From: Microlunatus lacustris | Lineage (GTDB): Bacteria; Actinomycetota; Actinomycetes; Propionibacteriales; Propionibacteriaceae | Assembly: GCA_039527025.1 (NCBI GenBank) | Contig: BAAAJN010000007.1 | Span: forward strand, 1-64,000 | Direction: 5' to 3' | DNA length: 64,000 nucleotides | Translations under genes and position numbers: made by a program | Part shown: positions 41,118-49,937 of the stretch, in pieces | Layout: every line of letters begins with the position of its first letter | Position numbering within the stretch: position 1 is the stretch's first letter | Notes under the pieces: generated by a model | What the model was told of the DNA's origin: nothing | The model's database searches: none | The model's input: only the letters and a program-made list of their open reading frames with translations

Positions 41118-42098
41118 GGGCCAGCCGGCCAGCAGCTGCTGCTCGAGCTCGGCGGGCAGCCCGTGGGCCGGCCGGTCCGGCCGCTGGGGCGGCGGGCCCG
41201 AGGCCTGCAGCCAGGCCCAGGTGTCGGCGACGGTGTCGCGCACCGGACGGCAGACCAGGCCGGTGGCGGCGGCCCGGCTGGTGTCGGACTCGAGGAATCC
41301 GGCGAACTCCCCGGTCTCCGGCACCCAGCAGGGCAGCTGGGTCCAGGGCTCGACCCCCGCCGTCGCGAGCTGGTCCTCCGGCACCCAGACCAGCTCGGCG
41401 TCGCTGCCGGTCACCGACACGCAGGCCTGCAGCAGGTCCGCCGTGCTGGCGTGGCCGGAGCGGCTGATGGTGTCCACGGGCCCCGTCAGGCCCGCGGCCA
41501 GCCCGTCGAGCAGCCAGCGGGCGAGGTCGCGGGCGTCGACGTACTGCAGCGGGCGCCCGGGCCGCCCGGGAGCGACCACCCGACCGCCGGCCGCGATCCG
41601 GGTCAGCCACCAGGGAAGCCGGCCGATGTCCTCGAAGGGGCCGAGGATCAGCCCGGCCCGGGCCAGCAGGGCGTCCGGGAAGGCCTCGAGGACGCCGAGC
41701 TCGGCGCCACGCTTGTCGGCGGCGTAGTCGCTGCCCGTCGAGGTCGGATCGGCCTCGACGAGCGGCGAGCCCTCGTCCACGTGCTGGCCCCAGACGTAGA
41801 CGCCGCTGGTGCAGACGTAGCCGAACCGGTCGGCGCGGTCCCGCAGCAGGCGGGCCGCGGTGGTGGCGACCACCGGCGCCCCGGCCCAGGTGTCCACCAC
41901 CGCGTCGAACCGCCGCCCGGCCAGCACCGCGGCCAGTGCGGCCTCGTCGGTGCGGTCGGCGTGCAGGGCCGTGACGCCGTCGGGCAGGCCGGGCGTGATC
42001 CCGCGGTGCAGGGCCGTGACCGGCCAGCCGCGCGCGAGCGCCTCGGCCACCACGGCCCGGCCGACGAAGCGGGTCCCGCCCAGCACCAGCAGCTCCAT
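41103..42098 (-). CDS. NAD-dependent epimerase/dehydratase family protein
   Basis: Extended short-chain dehydrogenase of 331 residues: MELLVLGGTRFVGRAV is a GxxGxxG-type NAD site, and the YCAADK-like active-site region appears as SDYAADKRGAE (Tyr-x3-Lys). Probably a nucleotide-sugar or reductase enzyme. The ATG 42098 has CAGGAT ending 6 nt upstream and appears leaderless. It follows the GH38 gene on the same strand with a 78-bp gap, so it may be separate from the mannosidase unit. Confidence 0.83.
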   Translation of the reverse strand: MELLVLGGTRFVGRAVVAEALARGWPVTALHRGITPGLPDGVTALHADRTDEAALAAVLAGRRFDAVVDTWAGAPVVATTAARLLRDRADRFGYVCTSGVYVWGQHVDEGSPLVEADPTSTGSDYAADKRGAELGVLEAFPDALLARAGLILGPFEDIGRLPWWLTRIAAGGRVVAPGRPGRPLQYVDARDLARWLLDGLAAGLTGPVDTISRSGHASTADLLQACVSVTGSDAELVWVPEDQLATAGVEPWTQLPCWVPETGEFAGFLESDTSRAAATGLVCRPVRDTVADTWAWLQASGPPPQRPDRPAHGLPAELEQQLLAGWPDPAP

Positions 42099-42176
42099 GC
42101 CCTGATCCTGGCCTCCGACGCGCCGGCGCACCACCCGTTCTCCGCGGGCAGACCCCGGTCCGAGGGAGCCGCCGGG

Positions 42177-44780
42177 TCAGCGCGGAGAAGCCCGGTCCAG
42201 CGGCCACTCGACCAGGTCGACCTCCGTCACCGGCGCGGCCGCGTCGGCCGGCACCCGGAAGGTGCGGATCTGGTGCGGCCCGAAGTCCTCCTCGAGCACC
42301 CGGTCCAGCAGACCGACGGCGATCCGGGCCCGGGCTGGCCGGCCGGAGGTCTCGACGGCCCGGACCACGAGGTCGACCCCACCCGGGTGCTCGGCCGGGT
42401 CCTCCGACCCCTTGACCGCGGTGACCAGCACTGTCCCGCCGTCGTCGAGGTGGGAGAGGACGGGCGGCAGCGGCCCCGGGTGCGACGACTCGACCATGGC
42501 GCGGACGCCGGTGGCCAGCACCGCGGCGCGCCGGGTGGGCGCAGCGACCCGGTGGTCCCCGGCGTGCGGCACCAGCTCGTAGCGGAACCGCTGCACACCC
42601 TGGTCCTGGTAGGAGTAGAAGCCGTCGGGATCCAGCAGCTGCGGGTCGTGCCAGGCGTAGACCGGGCTGCGGACGGCGGTCACCCCGATGCTCGGCTGGT
42701 CCCCGGGCGAGACGTCGTAGCCGTGCTTGTCGGTGGTCACCAGCGTCAGCCCGGCGGGCCGGCCGTCCACCGTGCCGGTCAGGTCCACCCAGGCCTGGGC
42801 CGGTTCCTCCGCTCCGTCGACCGGCCGCTCGAGGTGGCCGAACGGGATCTCGTAGGTGGCCCGCGGGTCGGCCAGCACGGTCGGGAAGCGCAGCTTGAGC
42901 AGGTGGGCGGGTTCGCGCCAGTCCAGCATCACCTCGACCCGCAGCACCGGGCTGTCGTGGTCGAGCACCAGCTCCTCGACCAGCGTCGAGGCGCCCCAGC
43001 CCCGCTCCACCCGGACGCGGGAGCGCAGCGGCCCCGTCTCCCGGACGACCACCCGGCGGAGCTGCATCGTCTCCCCCGGCCAGGCGTAGGAGACCACCCG
43101 GTGCCCCCAGGTGTCGGTCGGGTCGGCGCAGACCTGGGTGTGGGTGCTGCCGTCGACGCCGGCCACCAGGTCGACGCCGGACTGCTGGACGCGGTAGGAC
43201 CGGAGCCACCCGGTGACCGGGTCGAGCTCGAGCCGGACGTGGTCGTTCTCCAGCACGACGCCCCCGCCGGACGACGCGGCGCCGACGTGCAGCGGCTGCG
43301 GCGGCCCGGCGCTCCAGGTCGGCTCGGCGGGCGCCGGGAAGCCGGGCACCAGCCGGTAGAGCCGGTGCCCGAGGGCGGGGACGTCGGCCCGGAAGACCAC
43401 GGCGCCGCGGGACAGGTCGGCGGTGGTGGAGCTGGACTGCGTCGGCTGGCAGACCACGTCGCGGCCTGCCTCGTCGACCACTCGGACGCCGGACCGCTGG
43501 GCCGCGTAGGTCATCAGCACGTCGGTGCTGACCGACCAGGGGTGCGGGTTGAACACCAGCACCGGCTGGGTGCCGGCCACGAACGGGACGTCCACCTGCC
43601 GGGCCAGCACGTTGTGCGCGCGGACCACCAGCCGCTTGGCGATGGCCGTGGCCTCACCCAGCTGGTCCCGGGCGTCGTCGTAGGCGGTCTCGATGGCCGA
43701 GCCGGGCAGCACGTCGTGGAACTGGTTGAACAGGATCTGCTGCCAGGCCCGGGTGAGGTCCTCACGCGGGTAGGTCAGTCCGTCGCGGACGGCCACCACC
43801 GCCGACCAGCGCTCGGCGGCGAGCACGGCGTGCTGGGCGCGCCGCTGCCACGCCTTGATCCCGGAGTGCGCGGAGTAGCAGCCCGGCGCGTGGTGCTGCA
43901 GGTCGTCGCGGCGGACGACGAGCCGCTCGGCCAACCCGGGGCGGGCCAGCGCGGCGTCCAGGTACTCCCGCGGGGAGGCCATCCGCAGCCGGCCGAAGGA
44001 GCCCATCCGGTCGAAGCGGTGGATGGAGTCGAGGTTCGCCCGGGTCGGCCCGCCGCCGTGGTTGCCGACGCCGTAGAACACCATGCCGTCGCCGAGGCCG
44101 CGGTCCATCGAGGCCAACGCCTTCTCCACCTGGCCGTCCACCGGCCCGGGCGGGCTGCCGTACTCGTAGGGGATCCGGTAGGCCAGCACCCGGGAGCCGT
44201 CGGGCGACTCCCACCAGAACAGCGTCGGTTCCAGGTCGCCCTCGTGCGGGCCGGGCCGCAGGAACAGGTAGGAGTCCAGTCCCTGGCCGCGGAGGATCTG
44301 CGGCAGCATCGCGTGGTGCCCGAAGGGGTCGACGTTCATCCCCACGGTGGCCGGCCGGCCGAACCGCGAGACCAGGTAGCGCTGGCCCAGCAGGCCCTGG
44401 CGCACGAAGGACTCCCCCATCCCGAGGTTGCCGTCCGGTTCCACCCACCAGCCGCCGGCGTTGACCCAGCGACCCTCGGCCGCCCGGGCCTGGATGGCGG
44501 CGAACAGCTCGGGGTCGGACTCCTCCACCCAGCTGAGCAGCACCACCTGGTCGCAGGTGAAGACGAAGTCCGGGTACTCCGCCATCCGGGCGATGGCCGA
44601 GGCGAAGGTGGCGCGGGCCTCGGCGTAGCCCTCCTGCCAGGGCCACAGCCAGACCGGGTCGAGGTGGGCGTTGCCGATCAGGTACAGGGTCCGGTCCGGG
44701 CTGGCCAGCGGCCGCGCCGCACCCGTTCCCGGCTCCGGTTGCGCACCACCGGGCGCGTTGGCCATCGGGGCCGGGGTCAC
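42177..44780 (-). CDS. GH38 alpha-mannosidase
   Basis: Zinc-dependent retaining alpha-mannosidase of 867 residues. Zinc ligands lie in NAHLDPVWLWPWQ (H39, D41), the nucleophile aspartate is in GMNVDPFGHHA (about D151), and HAPGCYSAHSG and LFNQFHDVLPGSA supply further ligands. The C-terminal half carries the GH38 beta domains. No signal peptide, so it acts in the cytoplasm on imported alpha-mannosides. The GTG start overlaps the SIS gene's stop as GTGA, so they are coupled; both are under a LacI-type operator. Confidence 0.94.
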   Translation of the reverse strand: MTPAPMANAPGGAQPEPGTGAARPLASPDRTLYLIGNAHLDPVWLWPWQEGYAEARATFASAIARMAEYPDFVFTCDQVVLLSWVEESDPELFAAIQARAAEGRWVNAGGWWVEPDGNLGMGESFVRQGLLGQRYLVSRFGRPATVGMNVDPFGHHAMLPQILRGQGLDSYLFLRPGPHEGDLEPTLFWWESPDGSRVLAYRIPYEYGSPPGPVDGQVEKALASMDRGLGDGMVFYGVGNHGGGPTRANLDSIHRFDRMGSFGRLRMASPREYLDAALARPGLAERLVVRRDDLQHHAPGCYSAHSGIKAWQRRAQHAVLAAERWSAVVAVRDGLTYPREDLTRAWQQILFNQFHDVLPGSAIETAYDDARDQLGEATAIAKRLVVRAHNVLARQVDVPFVAGTQPVLVFNPHPWSVSTDVLMTYAAQRSGVRVVDEAGRDVVCQPTQSSSTTADLSRGAVVFRADVPALGHRLYRLVPGFPAPAEPTWSAGPPQPLHVGAASSGGGVVLENDHVRLELDPVTGWLRSYRVQQSGVDLVAGVDGSTHTQVCADPTDTWGHRVVSYAWPGETMQLRRVVVRETGPLRSRVRVERGWGASTLVEELVLDHDSPVLRVEVMLDWREPAHLLKLRFPTVLADPRATYEIPFGHLERPVDGAEEPAQAWVDLTGTVDGRPAGLTLVTTDKHGYDVSPGDQPSIGVTAVRSPVYAWHDPQLLDPDGFYSYQDQGVQRFRYELVPHAGDHRVAAPTRRAAVLATGVRAMVESSHPGPLPPVLSHLDDGGTVLVTAVKGSEDPAEHPGGVDLVVRAVETSGRPARARIAVGLLDRVLEEDFGPHQIRTFRVPADAAAPVTEVDLVEWPLDRASPR

Positions 44781-45385
44781 GGCGACCTCGGGAGATCCGG
44801 CTCCGCGCGGTCTGGTCCCGTGCCGGCGGCCCAGACGTCGACCACCTCGGAGACGGCGTGCAGCAAGAAGGTGTGCATCTCCTGGATGCGGCAGGTGACG
44901 GTGCTGGGTACCAGCAGCGGGTGGTCGGCGTGCGCGGCGGCCGGACCGCCGTCCCCGCCCCCGAACAGCACCGTGACGGCCCCGCGCTCGCGAGCCACCC
45001 GCAGGGCGTCGACCACGTCCGGCGAGCGGCCGCTGGTGGTGAAGGCGGCGACGACGTCACCGGGGCGGGCCAGGGCCTGCAGCTGGCGGGAGAACACGTC
45101 GTCGAAGCGGTAGTCGTTGGCGATGCAGGTCATCACCGTGGGGTCGGTGCTCAGGGTGACGGCGGGCAGCGGGCGCCGCTCGCGCTTGAACCGGCCGACC
45201 ATCTCCCCGGTCAGGTGCTGGGCGTCGGCTGCGCTACCCCCGTTGCCGAGGGTGTAGAGGACCCCGCCGGCGGCGAACCGGGTGCAGAGCAGCTCGGCGA
45301 CGTCGTGGGCGGCCGGCAGCAGTGCCGCGGTGGCCTCCGCCGTCAGCAGGTGCTCGGCCAGGTCGTCGCTCATGGGTGTCGGCAT
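44777..45385 (-). CDS. SIS-domain sugar-phosphate isomerase-like protein
   Basis: Sugar isomerase (SIS) domain protein of 202 residues, close to the GmhA/phosphoheptose isomerase group: YTLGNGGSAADAQHLTGEMVGRF, AFTTSGRSPDVVDAL and RIQEMHTFLLHAVSE are conserved. It probably isomerises or binds a phosphosugar in mannose metabolism. The ATG 45385 follows GGAGAG at 6 nt. It is the first gene of a unit with the GH38 mannosidase, with a leader of about 160 nt. Confidence 0.87.
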   Translation of the reverse strand: MPTPMSDDLAEHLLTAEATAALLPAAHDVAELLCTRFAAGGVLYTLGNGGSAADAQHLTGEMVGRFKRERRPLPAVTLSTDPTVMTCIANDYRFDDVFSRQLQALARPGDVVAAFTTSGRSPDVVDALRVARERGAVTVLFGGGDGGPAAAHADHPLLVPSTVTCRIQEMHTFLLHAVSEVVDVWAAGTGPDRAEPDLPRSP

Positions 45386-45540
45386 GGGTGGCTCTCCGTC
45401 GGCTGGAGGTCGGGGGCGGGAGCGTCCGGGGACGTCCGCCATGGCTGCGGTGCGGGTGGGTGGTGGAAGGGGCAGGGCCCGGCCACGCCGACGGCCTTAC
45501 CCGGTGCGGTGACCGCCACGCGGTCGGGGCAGGTCGGGTG

Positions 45541-45584
45541 TGGCATGGTTCCCGGAGCGTAGGCAGGGGCCCCGCACCCGTCAA
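45541..45584 (-). promoter_or_regulatory. SIS-mannosidase promoter with LacI-type operator
   Basis: On the minus strand, -35 TTGACG (45579-45584) and -10 TACGCT (45556-45561) are 17 bp apart. The site GGGAACCATGCCA (45541-45553) covers the transcription start (about 45549). It matches 11 of 13 positions of TGGAACCGTGCCA upstream of lacI. Confidence 0.65.
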
Positions 45585-45604
45585 CGGTGGGCACCCGCCA
45601 AGGC

Positions 45605-45652
45605 GTCGTCTGCGGGAGGACGACAGCTCCGAGGTGGACTGCCCCTGTCGTC
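45605..45652 (+). other. mutually exclusive hairpins in the leader of the Gfo/Idh gene
   Basis: GTCGTC (45605-45610) can pair with GACGAC (45619-45624), and GACGACAG (45619-45626) can instead pair with CTGTCGTC (45645-45652). The two stems share a segment and cannot form together, which is the layout of an attenuator. The surrounding 45386-45698 stretch (313 bp) otherwise holds only the promoter described for the SIS unit. Confidence 0.35.
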
Positions 45653-45698
45653 TCCCCGCAGTCCTGCCGTCCCCACCCCCGACACCAGGAGCAGCACC

Positions 45699-46838
45699 AT
45701 GACCACTCCCCCGGCCGAGCACGAGCGGGTGGCCGGCCCGGGCCCGCTGCGGCTGCTGCAGGTGGGCGCCGGCGGGATGGGCCGGGCCTGGCTCGCCACC
45801 ATCGCGGCGGACCCCGACGTGGAGCTCGTCGGCCTGGTCGACCTGGACCTGGACGCGGCCCGGACGGCCGCGGCTGTCGCGGGGTGGGCCGATCTGCCGG
45901 TGGCCCGGGCGCTGGCCGAGCTGGCGGGTCCGACCGGGGCGCAGGCGGTCGTCGACGTGACCGTGCCCGGCGCCCACCACCCGGTCAACACCGAGGCGCT
46001 GCTGGCCGGGCTGCCCGTGCTGTGCGAGAAGCCGCTGTCGGAGTCGCTGGCCGAGTGCCTGTCCATGGTGGCCGTCTCCGAGCTGACCGGCCAGCTGCTG
46101 ATGGTGTCCCAGTCGCGCCGCTACTGGCGCCACCTCGACCGGCTGCGGACCCAGCTCGCCGAGCTCGGCCCCGTCGGGCTGGCCTCCTGCACGTTCGCCC
46201 GGGGGCCGCGGTTCGGCGGCTTCCGGGAGACCATGCCGTACCCGCTGCTGGTGGACATGGCCATCCACCAGTTCGACCTCGCCCGCGACCTGGTGGGCAG
46301 CGAGCCGGTCGAGGCGTTCTGCGTCTCCAGCAACCCGCCCTGGTCCTGGTACGCCGGCGACGCGGCCGCCACCGCCGTCTTCCGGTTCGCCGACGGCGCC
46401 CGGTTCACCTTCGACGGATCCTGGTGCAGCCCCGGGCAGGAGACCTCGTGGAACGGCGCCTGGCGGCTGGCCACGGCCGAGGGCTCCGCGGTCTGGGACG
46501 GCGACTCCGCGCCGGTCGCCGAGCGCGTCGACGGCAGCCTGGTGCCCGGCACCGGGTCGGAGGCGCCCGAGCAGATCGCCGGCTCGCTGGCTGCGTTCGT
46601 CCGGGCCCTCCGCGACGGCGGCACGCCGCCCGGGGAGGTGCACGCCAACGTGCTCAGCGTGGCGATGGTGGACGCCGCCATCGCCTCGGCCGAGCAGGGC
46701 CGCTGGGTGCGGATCGCCGACCTCGTCGAGCGGGCCCACGCCCAGGCGGTCGCGCAGGAGCAGTGGCCGCCGGTGCGTGCCGTGCTGGAGGCCTGGCCCT
46801 CGGCCGCCGCGCGGGTGGGCCTGCCCGTCACGCCCTGA
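45699..46838 (+). CDS. Gfo/Idh/MocA-family oxidoreductase
   Basis: NAD(P)-dependent sugar dehydrogenase-like protein of 379 residues: LLQVGAGGMGRAWLA is the Rossmann site, CEKPLSES carries the catalytic-lysine motif, and YPLLVDMAIHQFDLARDL supplies the His of the substrate domain. A C-terminal helical extension is present. It is divergent from the SIS-GH38 unit and faces the tandem MBL gene. It likely oxidises a hexose or hexoside freed by the mannosidase, which is inference. Confidence 0.87.
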   Translation: MTTPPAEHERVAGPGPLRLLQVGAGGMGRAWLATIAADPDVELVGLVDLDLDAARTAAAVAGWADLPVARALAELAGPTGAQAVVDVTVPGAHHPVNTEALLAGLPVLCEKPLSESLAECLSMVAVSELTGQLLMVSQSRRYWRHLDRLRTQLAELGPVGLASCTFARGPRFGGFRETMPYPLLVDMAIHQFDLARDLVGSEPVEAFCVSSNPPWSWYAGDAAATAVFRFADGARFTFDGSWCSPGQETSWNGAWRLATAEGSAVWDGDSAPVAERVDGSLVPGTGSEAPEQIAGSLAAFVRALRDGGTPPGEVHANVLSVAMVDAAIASAEQGRWVRIADLVERAHAQAVAQEQWPPVRAVLEAWPSAAARVGLPVTP

Positions 46839-46876
46839 GCCTGCGACGCGCCCAGAGGCACCAGCGTGCGCCACGC

Positions 46877-46914
46877 GCCCTGAGCCTCTCCGAGGGCCTT
46901 CGGCGGGCTCAGGC
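46877..46914. terminator. bidirectional hairpin between Gfo/Idh and MBL genes
   Basis: GCCCTGAGC (46877-46885) pairs with GCTCAGGC (46907-46914), with an inner palindromic CCGAGGGCCTTCGG. The arm overlaps the MBL stop codon and resembles the REP-like elements at 21578 and 41025. Confidence 0.6.
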
Positions 46915-48843
46915 ACCGGCGATCTCCCCGAGGACGTCCACCAGCGCCTCGGCGTGCTGGCCGAGCCGGAGGGACCCGATGGTCAGGTCCACCGCCACCC
47001 GCCGGTGCCGGCCGGGTGGGCCGGCCGCCGTGGCCGTCCAGGCGACGTCCGCCGCCTCCCCCGGCTGCAGGTGCACCGTCGGCACCGGCGTACCGCTCCA
47101 TCCGGCCGGCAGCACCGGGACCACCTGCACGTCGGCCGGCCCGGGCAGCGGGTTGCGCACCTCGAGGGTGAGGGTGACGGTCTCCCCCGGGCGCGCACGC
47201 GACCGGTAGGGCCGGATCCGGGCCAGCACCGAGTCCGCGCCCAGGTCGAGCTCGGCCAGCGGCAGCAGCGCCGCGTGCACCGCGACCAGCTCCTCACCCC
47301 GCCGGGTCAGGTCGTCGAGGTAGTCCGGGTCGACCGTCCGCGGGCTCCAGTGCCCGGTGAGCATCAGCCCGGGCGCCACCCGGTGGTACAGGGCGGCACT
47401 GCGCCGGTAGTCCTCCGGCCGGAACCGGTTGCGGTACTGGTAGTTGAGCACCTCCGCGCGGCGACCGGGCTCGCCCAGCCCGTCCTGCTGGTCGCCGGTG
47501 AACAGCACCCGCACGCCGTCCACCTCCACCTCGTAGGCGGCGGCGAACCGGGTGTGCCCGGGCAGGTCGTGGACGGTGATCGTGTACTCCTGCCAGCGGA
47601 AGCTCTCCCCCAGCGGCAGCCGGCGGTCGGCGACCACCGGGTCGAACCAGCGGCACGGGAGGTCGAGGTCGTCAGGTTCGGCCAGCACCCGCGCGACGTG
47701 CTCGGGCGCCCAGATCTCGGTGCCCTCGACGGCCTGCAGCAGCGGCATCCCGGCGACGTGGTCGTCGTGATAGTGGGTGGGCAGCGCGACCGCCACCCGC
47801 CGCACCCCGTGCTGCTCCTTGAGCGCCCGCAGCGAGGCCAGCCAGGGGCGGCGGGCGGCGCGCTCGGTCGCGGCCAGCAGCCCGGTGCTGACGTCGTAGC
47901 CGAAGTCGACGACCAGGGCCTCGCCGGAGTCCGACAGCAGCACGTAGCTCGACGCCTGGCTGGTGCGGTTCAGCAGCAGGTGGTCGCTCACCCGCGTGAA
48001 CGGCTGCCGCAGCCAGGTCTGCAGGTCCCAGGGGCGGGCCCGTCGGCTGTCGACGTAGCCCTGCATCCGCTCGGCGAGCAACTCCAGCGCCTCCACGGCG
48101 TCGGCCATCGGCCGGCCGTGCGAGGGCAGCAGCAGGTCCGGTTCCTCGTCGGCCAGCAGCAGGGCGCTGAGCACGGTCATCGCCGGCCCCTCGTTCTCGG
48201 TGTAGGACCACTGGGTGGCGGCCAGCGACCACACCTGGCCCGGGCCGTGGACCAGGTCGCCGGTGAAGGCCAGCCGCCGGCCGCCGCGCTCCAGCAGGTA
48301 GGTCACGGAGCCGACGGTGTGCCCCGGCGTGGGCAGCGCCCGTAGCGGCACGCCGCCGTAGGTCGCGCTGCGGTACTCCGGCACGGTGCTGGTCACCGGG
48401 ACGGGCTCGAGCAGGGAGAGGTGGTCGTCGCGCAGCAGGTAGCGGTTGTCGAGCTGGCGCGACTCCCACATCCGGTCGACGTGGGTGAAGAGCTCGACCT
48501 CCACCGGCGGCACGTGCACCCGGACCCCTGCCGCGACAGCGCGGGGCAGCCCTTGCCCCTGGTCGCGGTGGTGGTGGGTCATCAGCACGTCGGTCAGCCG
48601 GTCCACCCCCAGCTCGGTCAGCAGGTCGAGCACCCGGCCGGAGCCGAAGTCGACGCAGACCGCGGTGCGAGGGGCCGCCGGACCGGCGAGCGGGTCGGGC
48701 TCGGCGAGCACGAGGTACACGGCGCAGGTGTCCTCGACGCGGAGCACGCCCGGCGCCACCTGGGCCCAGCCGACATCGGCCGGGGCGGCGTCGGCCAGGG
48801 CGGCGCCCGCCGTTCCGGCGTCGTCTCGGGGGAGGGTGCCCAT
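46909..48843 (-). CDS. tandem metallo-beta-lactamase-fold protein with C-terminal Ig-like domain
   Basis: Unusual 644-residue protein with two MBL domains. Domain 1 (about 25-275) has THHHRDQ at 89-95, GHT at 175, TGD at 194-196 and SHGRP at 242; the usual final His of HxHxDH is Gln. Domain 2 (about 290-525) has the complete THYHDDH at 356-362, GHT at 430, TGD at 449-451 and GHW at 498. A beta-rich domain (about 550-644, PYRSRARPGETVTLTLEVRNPL) resembles NEW3/CARDB-type domains. No signal peptide. It lies between the sugar dehydrogenase and the DeoR gene, so lactone or ester hydrolysis is possible; the reaction is not known. Confidence 0.85.
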   Translation of the reverse strand: MGTLPRDDAGTAGAALADAAPADVGWAQVAPGVLRVEDTCAVYLVLAEPDPLAGPAAPRTAVCVDFGSGRVLDLLTELGVDRLTDVLMTHHHRDQGQGLPRAVAAGVRVHVPPVEVELFTHVDRMWESRQLDNRYLLRDDHLSLLEPVPVTSTVPEYRSATYGGVPLRALPTPGHTVGSVTYLLERGGRRLAFTGDLVHGPGQVWSLAATQWSYTENEGPAMTVLSALLLADEEPDLLLPSHGRPMADAVEALELLAERMQGYVDSRRARPWDLQTWLRQPFTRVSDHLLLNRTSQASSYVLLSDSGEALVVDFGYDVSTGLLAATERAARRPWLASLRALKEQHGVRRVAVALPTHYHDDHVAGMPLLQAVEGTEIWAPEHVARVLAEPDDLDLPCRWFDPVVADRRLPLGESFRWQEYTITVHDLPGHTRFAAAYEVEVDGVRVLFTGDQQDGLGEPGRRAEVLNYQYRNRFRPEDYRRSAALYHRVAPGLMLTGHWSPRTVDPDYLDDLTRRGEELVAVHAALLPLAELDLGADSVLARIRPYRSRARPGETVTLTLEVRNPLPGPADVQVVPVLPAGWSGTPVPTVHLQPGEAADVAWTATAAGPPGRHRRVAVDLTIGSLRLGQHAEALVDVLGEIAGA

Positions 48844-49054
48844 CGGCGGTTCTCTCGGTCGTCTGCTGGGTGGGAGGGCCGGGCGGATCTGGCGGGGGCC
48901 GTGGCCGGGCGTCGACGGCGGCGGCTCCTGGTCACGGCGCGCCGTCGATGTGTGCAGAGTTGAACACTTCTGCTCAGTCTAGGACACTCGTCCCCAAGCA
49001 GAGGGCGGCGGCGGCCGGCTCTGCCCGGACCAGACGGACGACGGAGGTGCAGCG

Positions 49055-49858
49055 GTGCGGTACGGCGAGGCGGCGGTGCGCCGCGACGAGCTCCGGCGCC
49101 GGGTGGAGCAGCACGGCTACCTGGCGTCGCGGCAGGTCGCCCAGGAGCTCGCGGTCTCCGACATGACCATCCGCCGCGACCTCGACCAGCTGGCCGAGGA
49201 GGGGGTGGTGCTGCGGGTGGTGGGCGGGGCGCGACGGCCCACCGGGGCACCCTTCGCCCAGCGGGCGGCGGCCGCGACGTCGGCGAAGGAGCAGGTGGGC
49301 GAGGTCTGCGCGGCCCTGCTGGCGGCGGGGTCGGCCGGACCGGGTGCCGTCGTCGCGCTGGACGCCGGGACCACCGTCGAGCAGGTCGCCCGCCGGCTCC
49401 CCGGCGGGCTGACCGTGGTCACCCACTCGGTCCCGGTGATGACGGCCTGCGCCGACCGCGACGACCTCACCCTGGTGGGGCTGGGCGGCCACTACCACCC
49501 CCCGACCCGCTCGTTCGGCGGCCCGGAGACCCGCGCCCAGCTGGCCGGACTGGAGATCGACCTGGCCGTGGTGTCGGCCTCCGCGCTCCGGCCGCGCGGG
49601 CTCTTCTGCCACGACGCCACCGAGGCGGAGACCAAGCGCACCCTGCTGTCGCTGGCCGCCCGCCGGCTGGTGGTGGCCGACGCCGGGAAGCTGGCGGCGC
49701 GGGCCCCGGTCCGGGTGGCCGGCTGGGACGCGGTGGACCTCCTGGTCACCGACGACGGGCTGGGCACGGACGGCCGGGCCACCCTCACCGGGTGGGCGCC
49801 GACGCTGCCCGTCCGCACGCCGACGGACCTGGCCGCGGCCGGCAGGTCACCCTCGTAG
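49055..49858 (+). CDS. DeoR-family transcriptional regulator
   Basis: Sugar-phosphate-responsive repressor of 267 residues. The N-terminal winged helix RRDELRRRVEQHGYLASRQV...SDMTIRRDLDQLAEEG and the DeoR sensor domain (VALDAGTTVEQVARRL, VTHSVPVMTACA, ALRPRGLFCHDATEAETKR) are complete. The GTG 49055 follows GGAGG at 7 nt. It is divergent from the MBL gene; the 211-bp spacer contains TTGAAC-type motifs but no certain operator. Confidence 0.9.
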   Translation: MRYGEAAVRRDELRRRVEQHGYLASRQVAQELAVSDMTIRRDLDQLAEEGVVLRVVGGARRPTGAPFAQRAAAATSAKEQVGEVCAALLAAGSAGPGAVVALDAGTTVEQVARRLPGGLTVVTHSVPVMTACADRDDLTLVGLGGHYHPPTRSFGGPETRAQLAGLEIDLAVVSASALRPRGLFCHDATEAETKRTLLSLAARRLVVADAGKLAARAPVRVAGWDAVDLLVTDDGLGTDGRATLTGWAPTLPVRTPTDLAAAGRSPS

Positions 49859-49937
49859 CAGGCGTCGACGTGGGTCGACGCCGGCCGTCGCCCGGAGCAT
49901 GACGACGCCGGTGCTCAGCACCCTCAGGCGGCGACGG

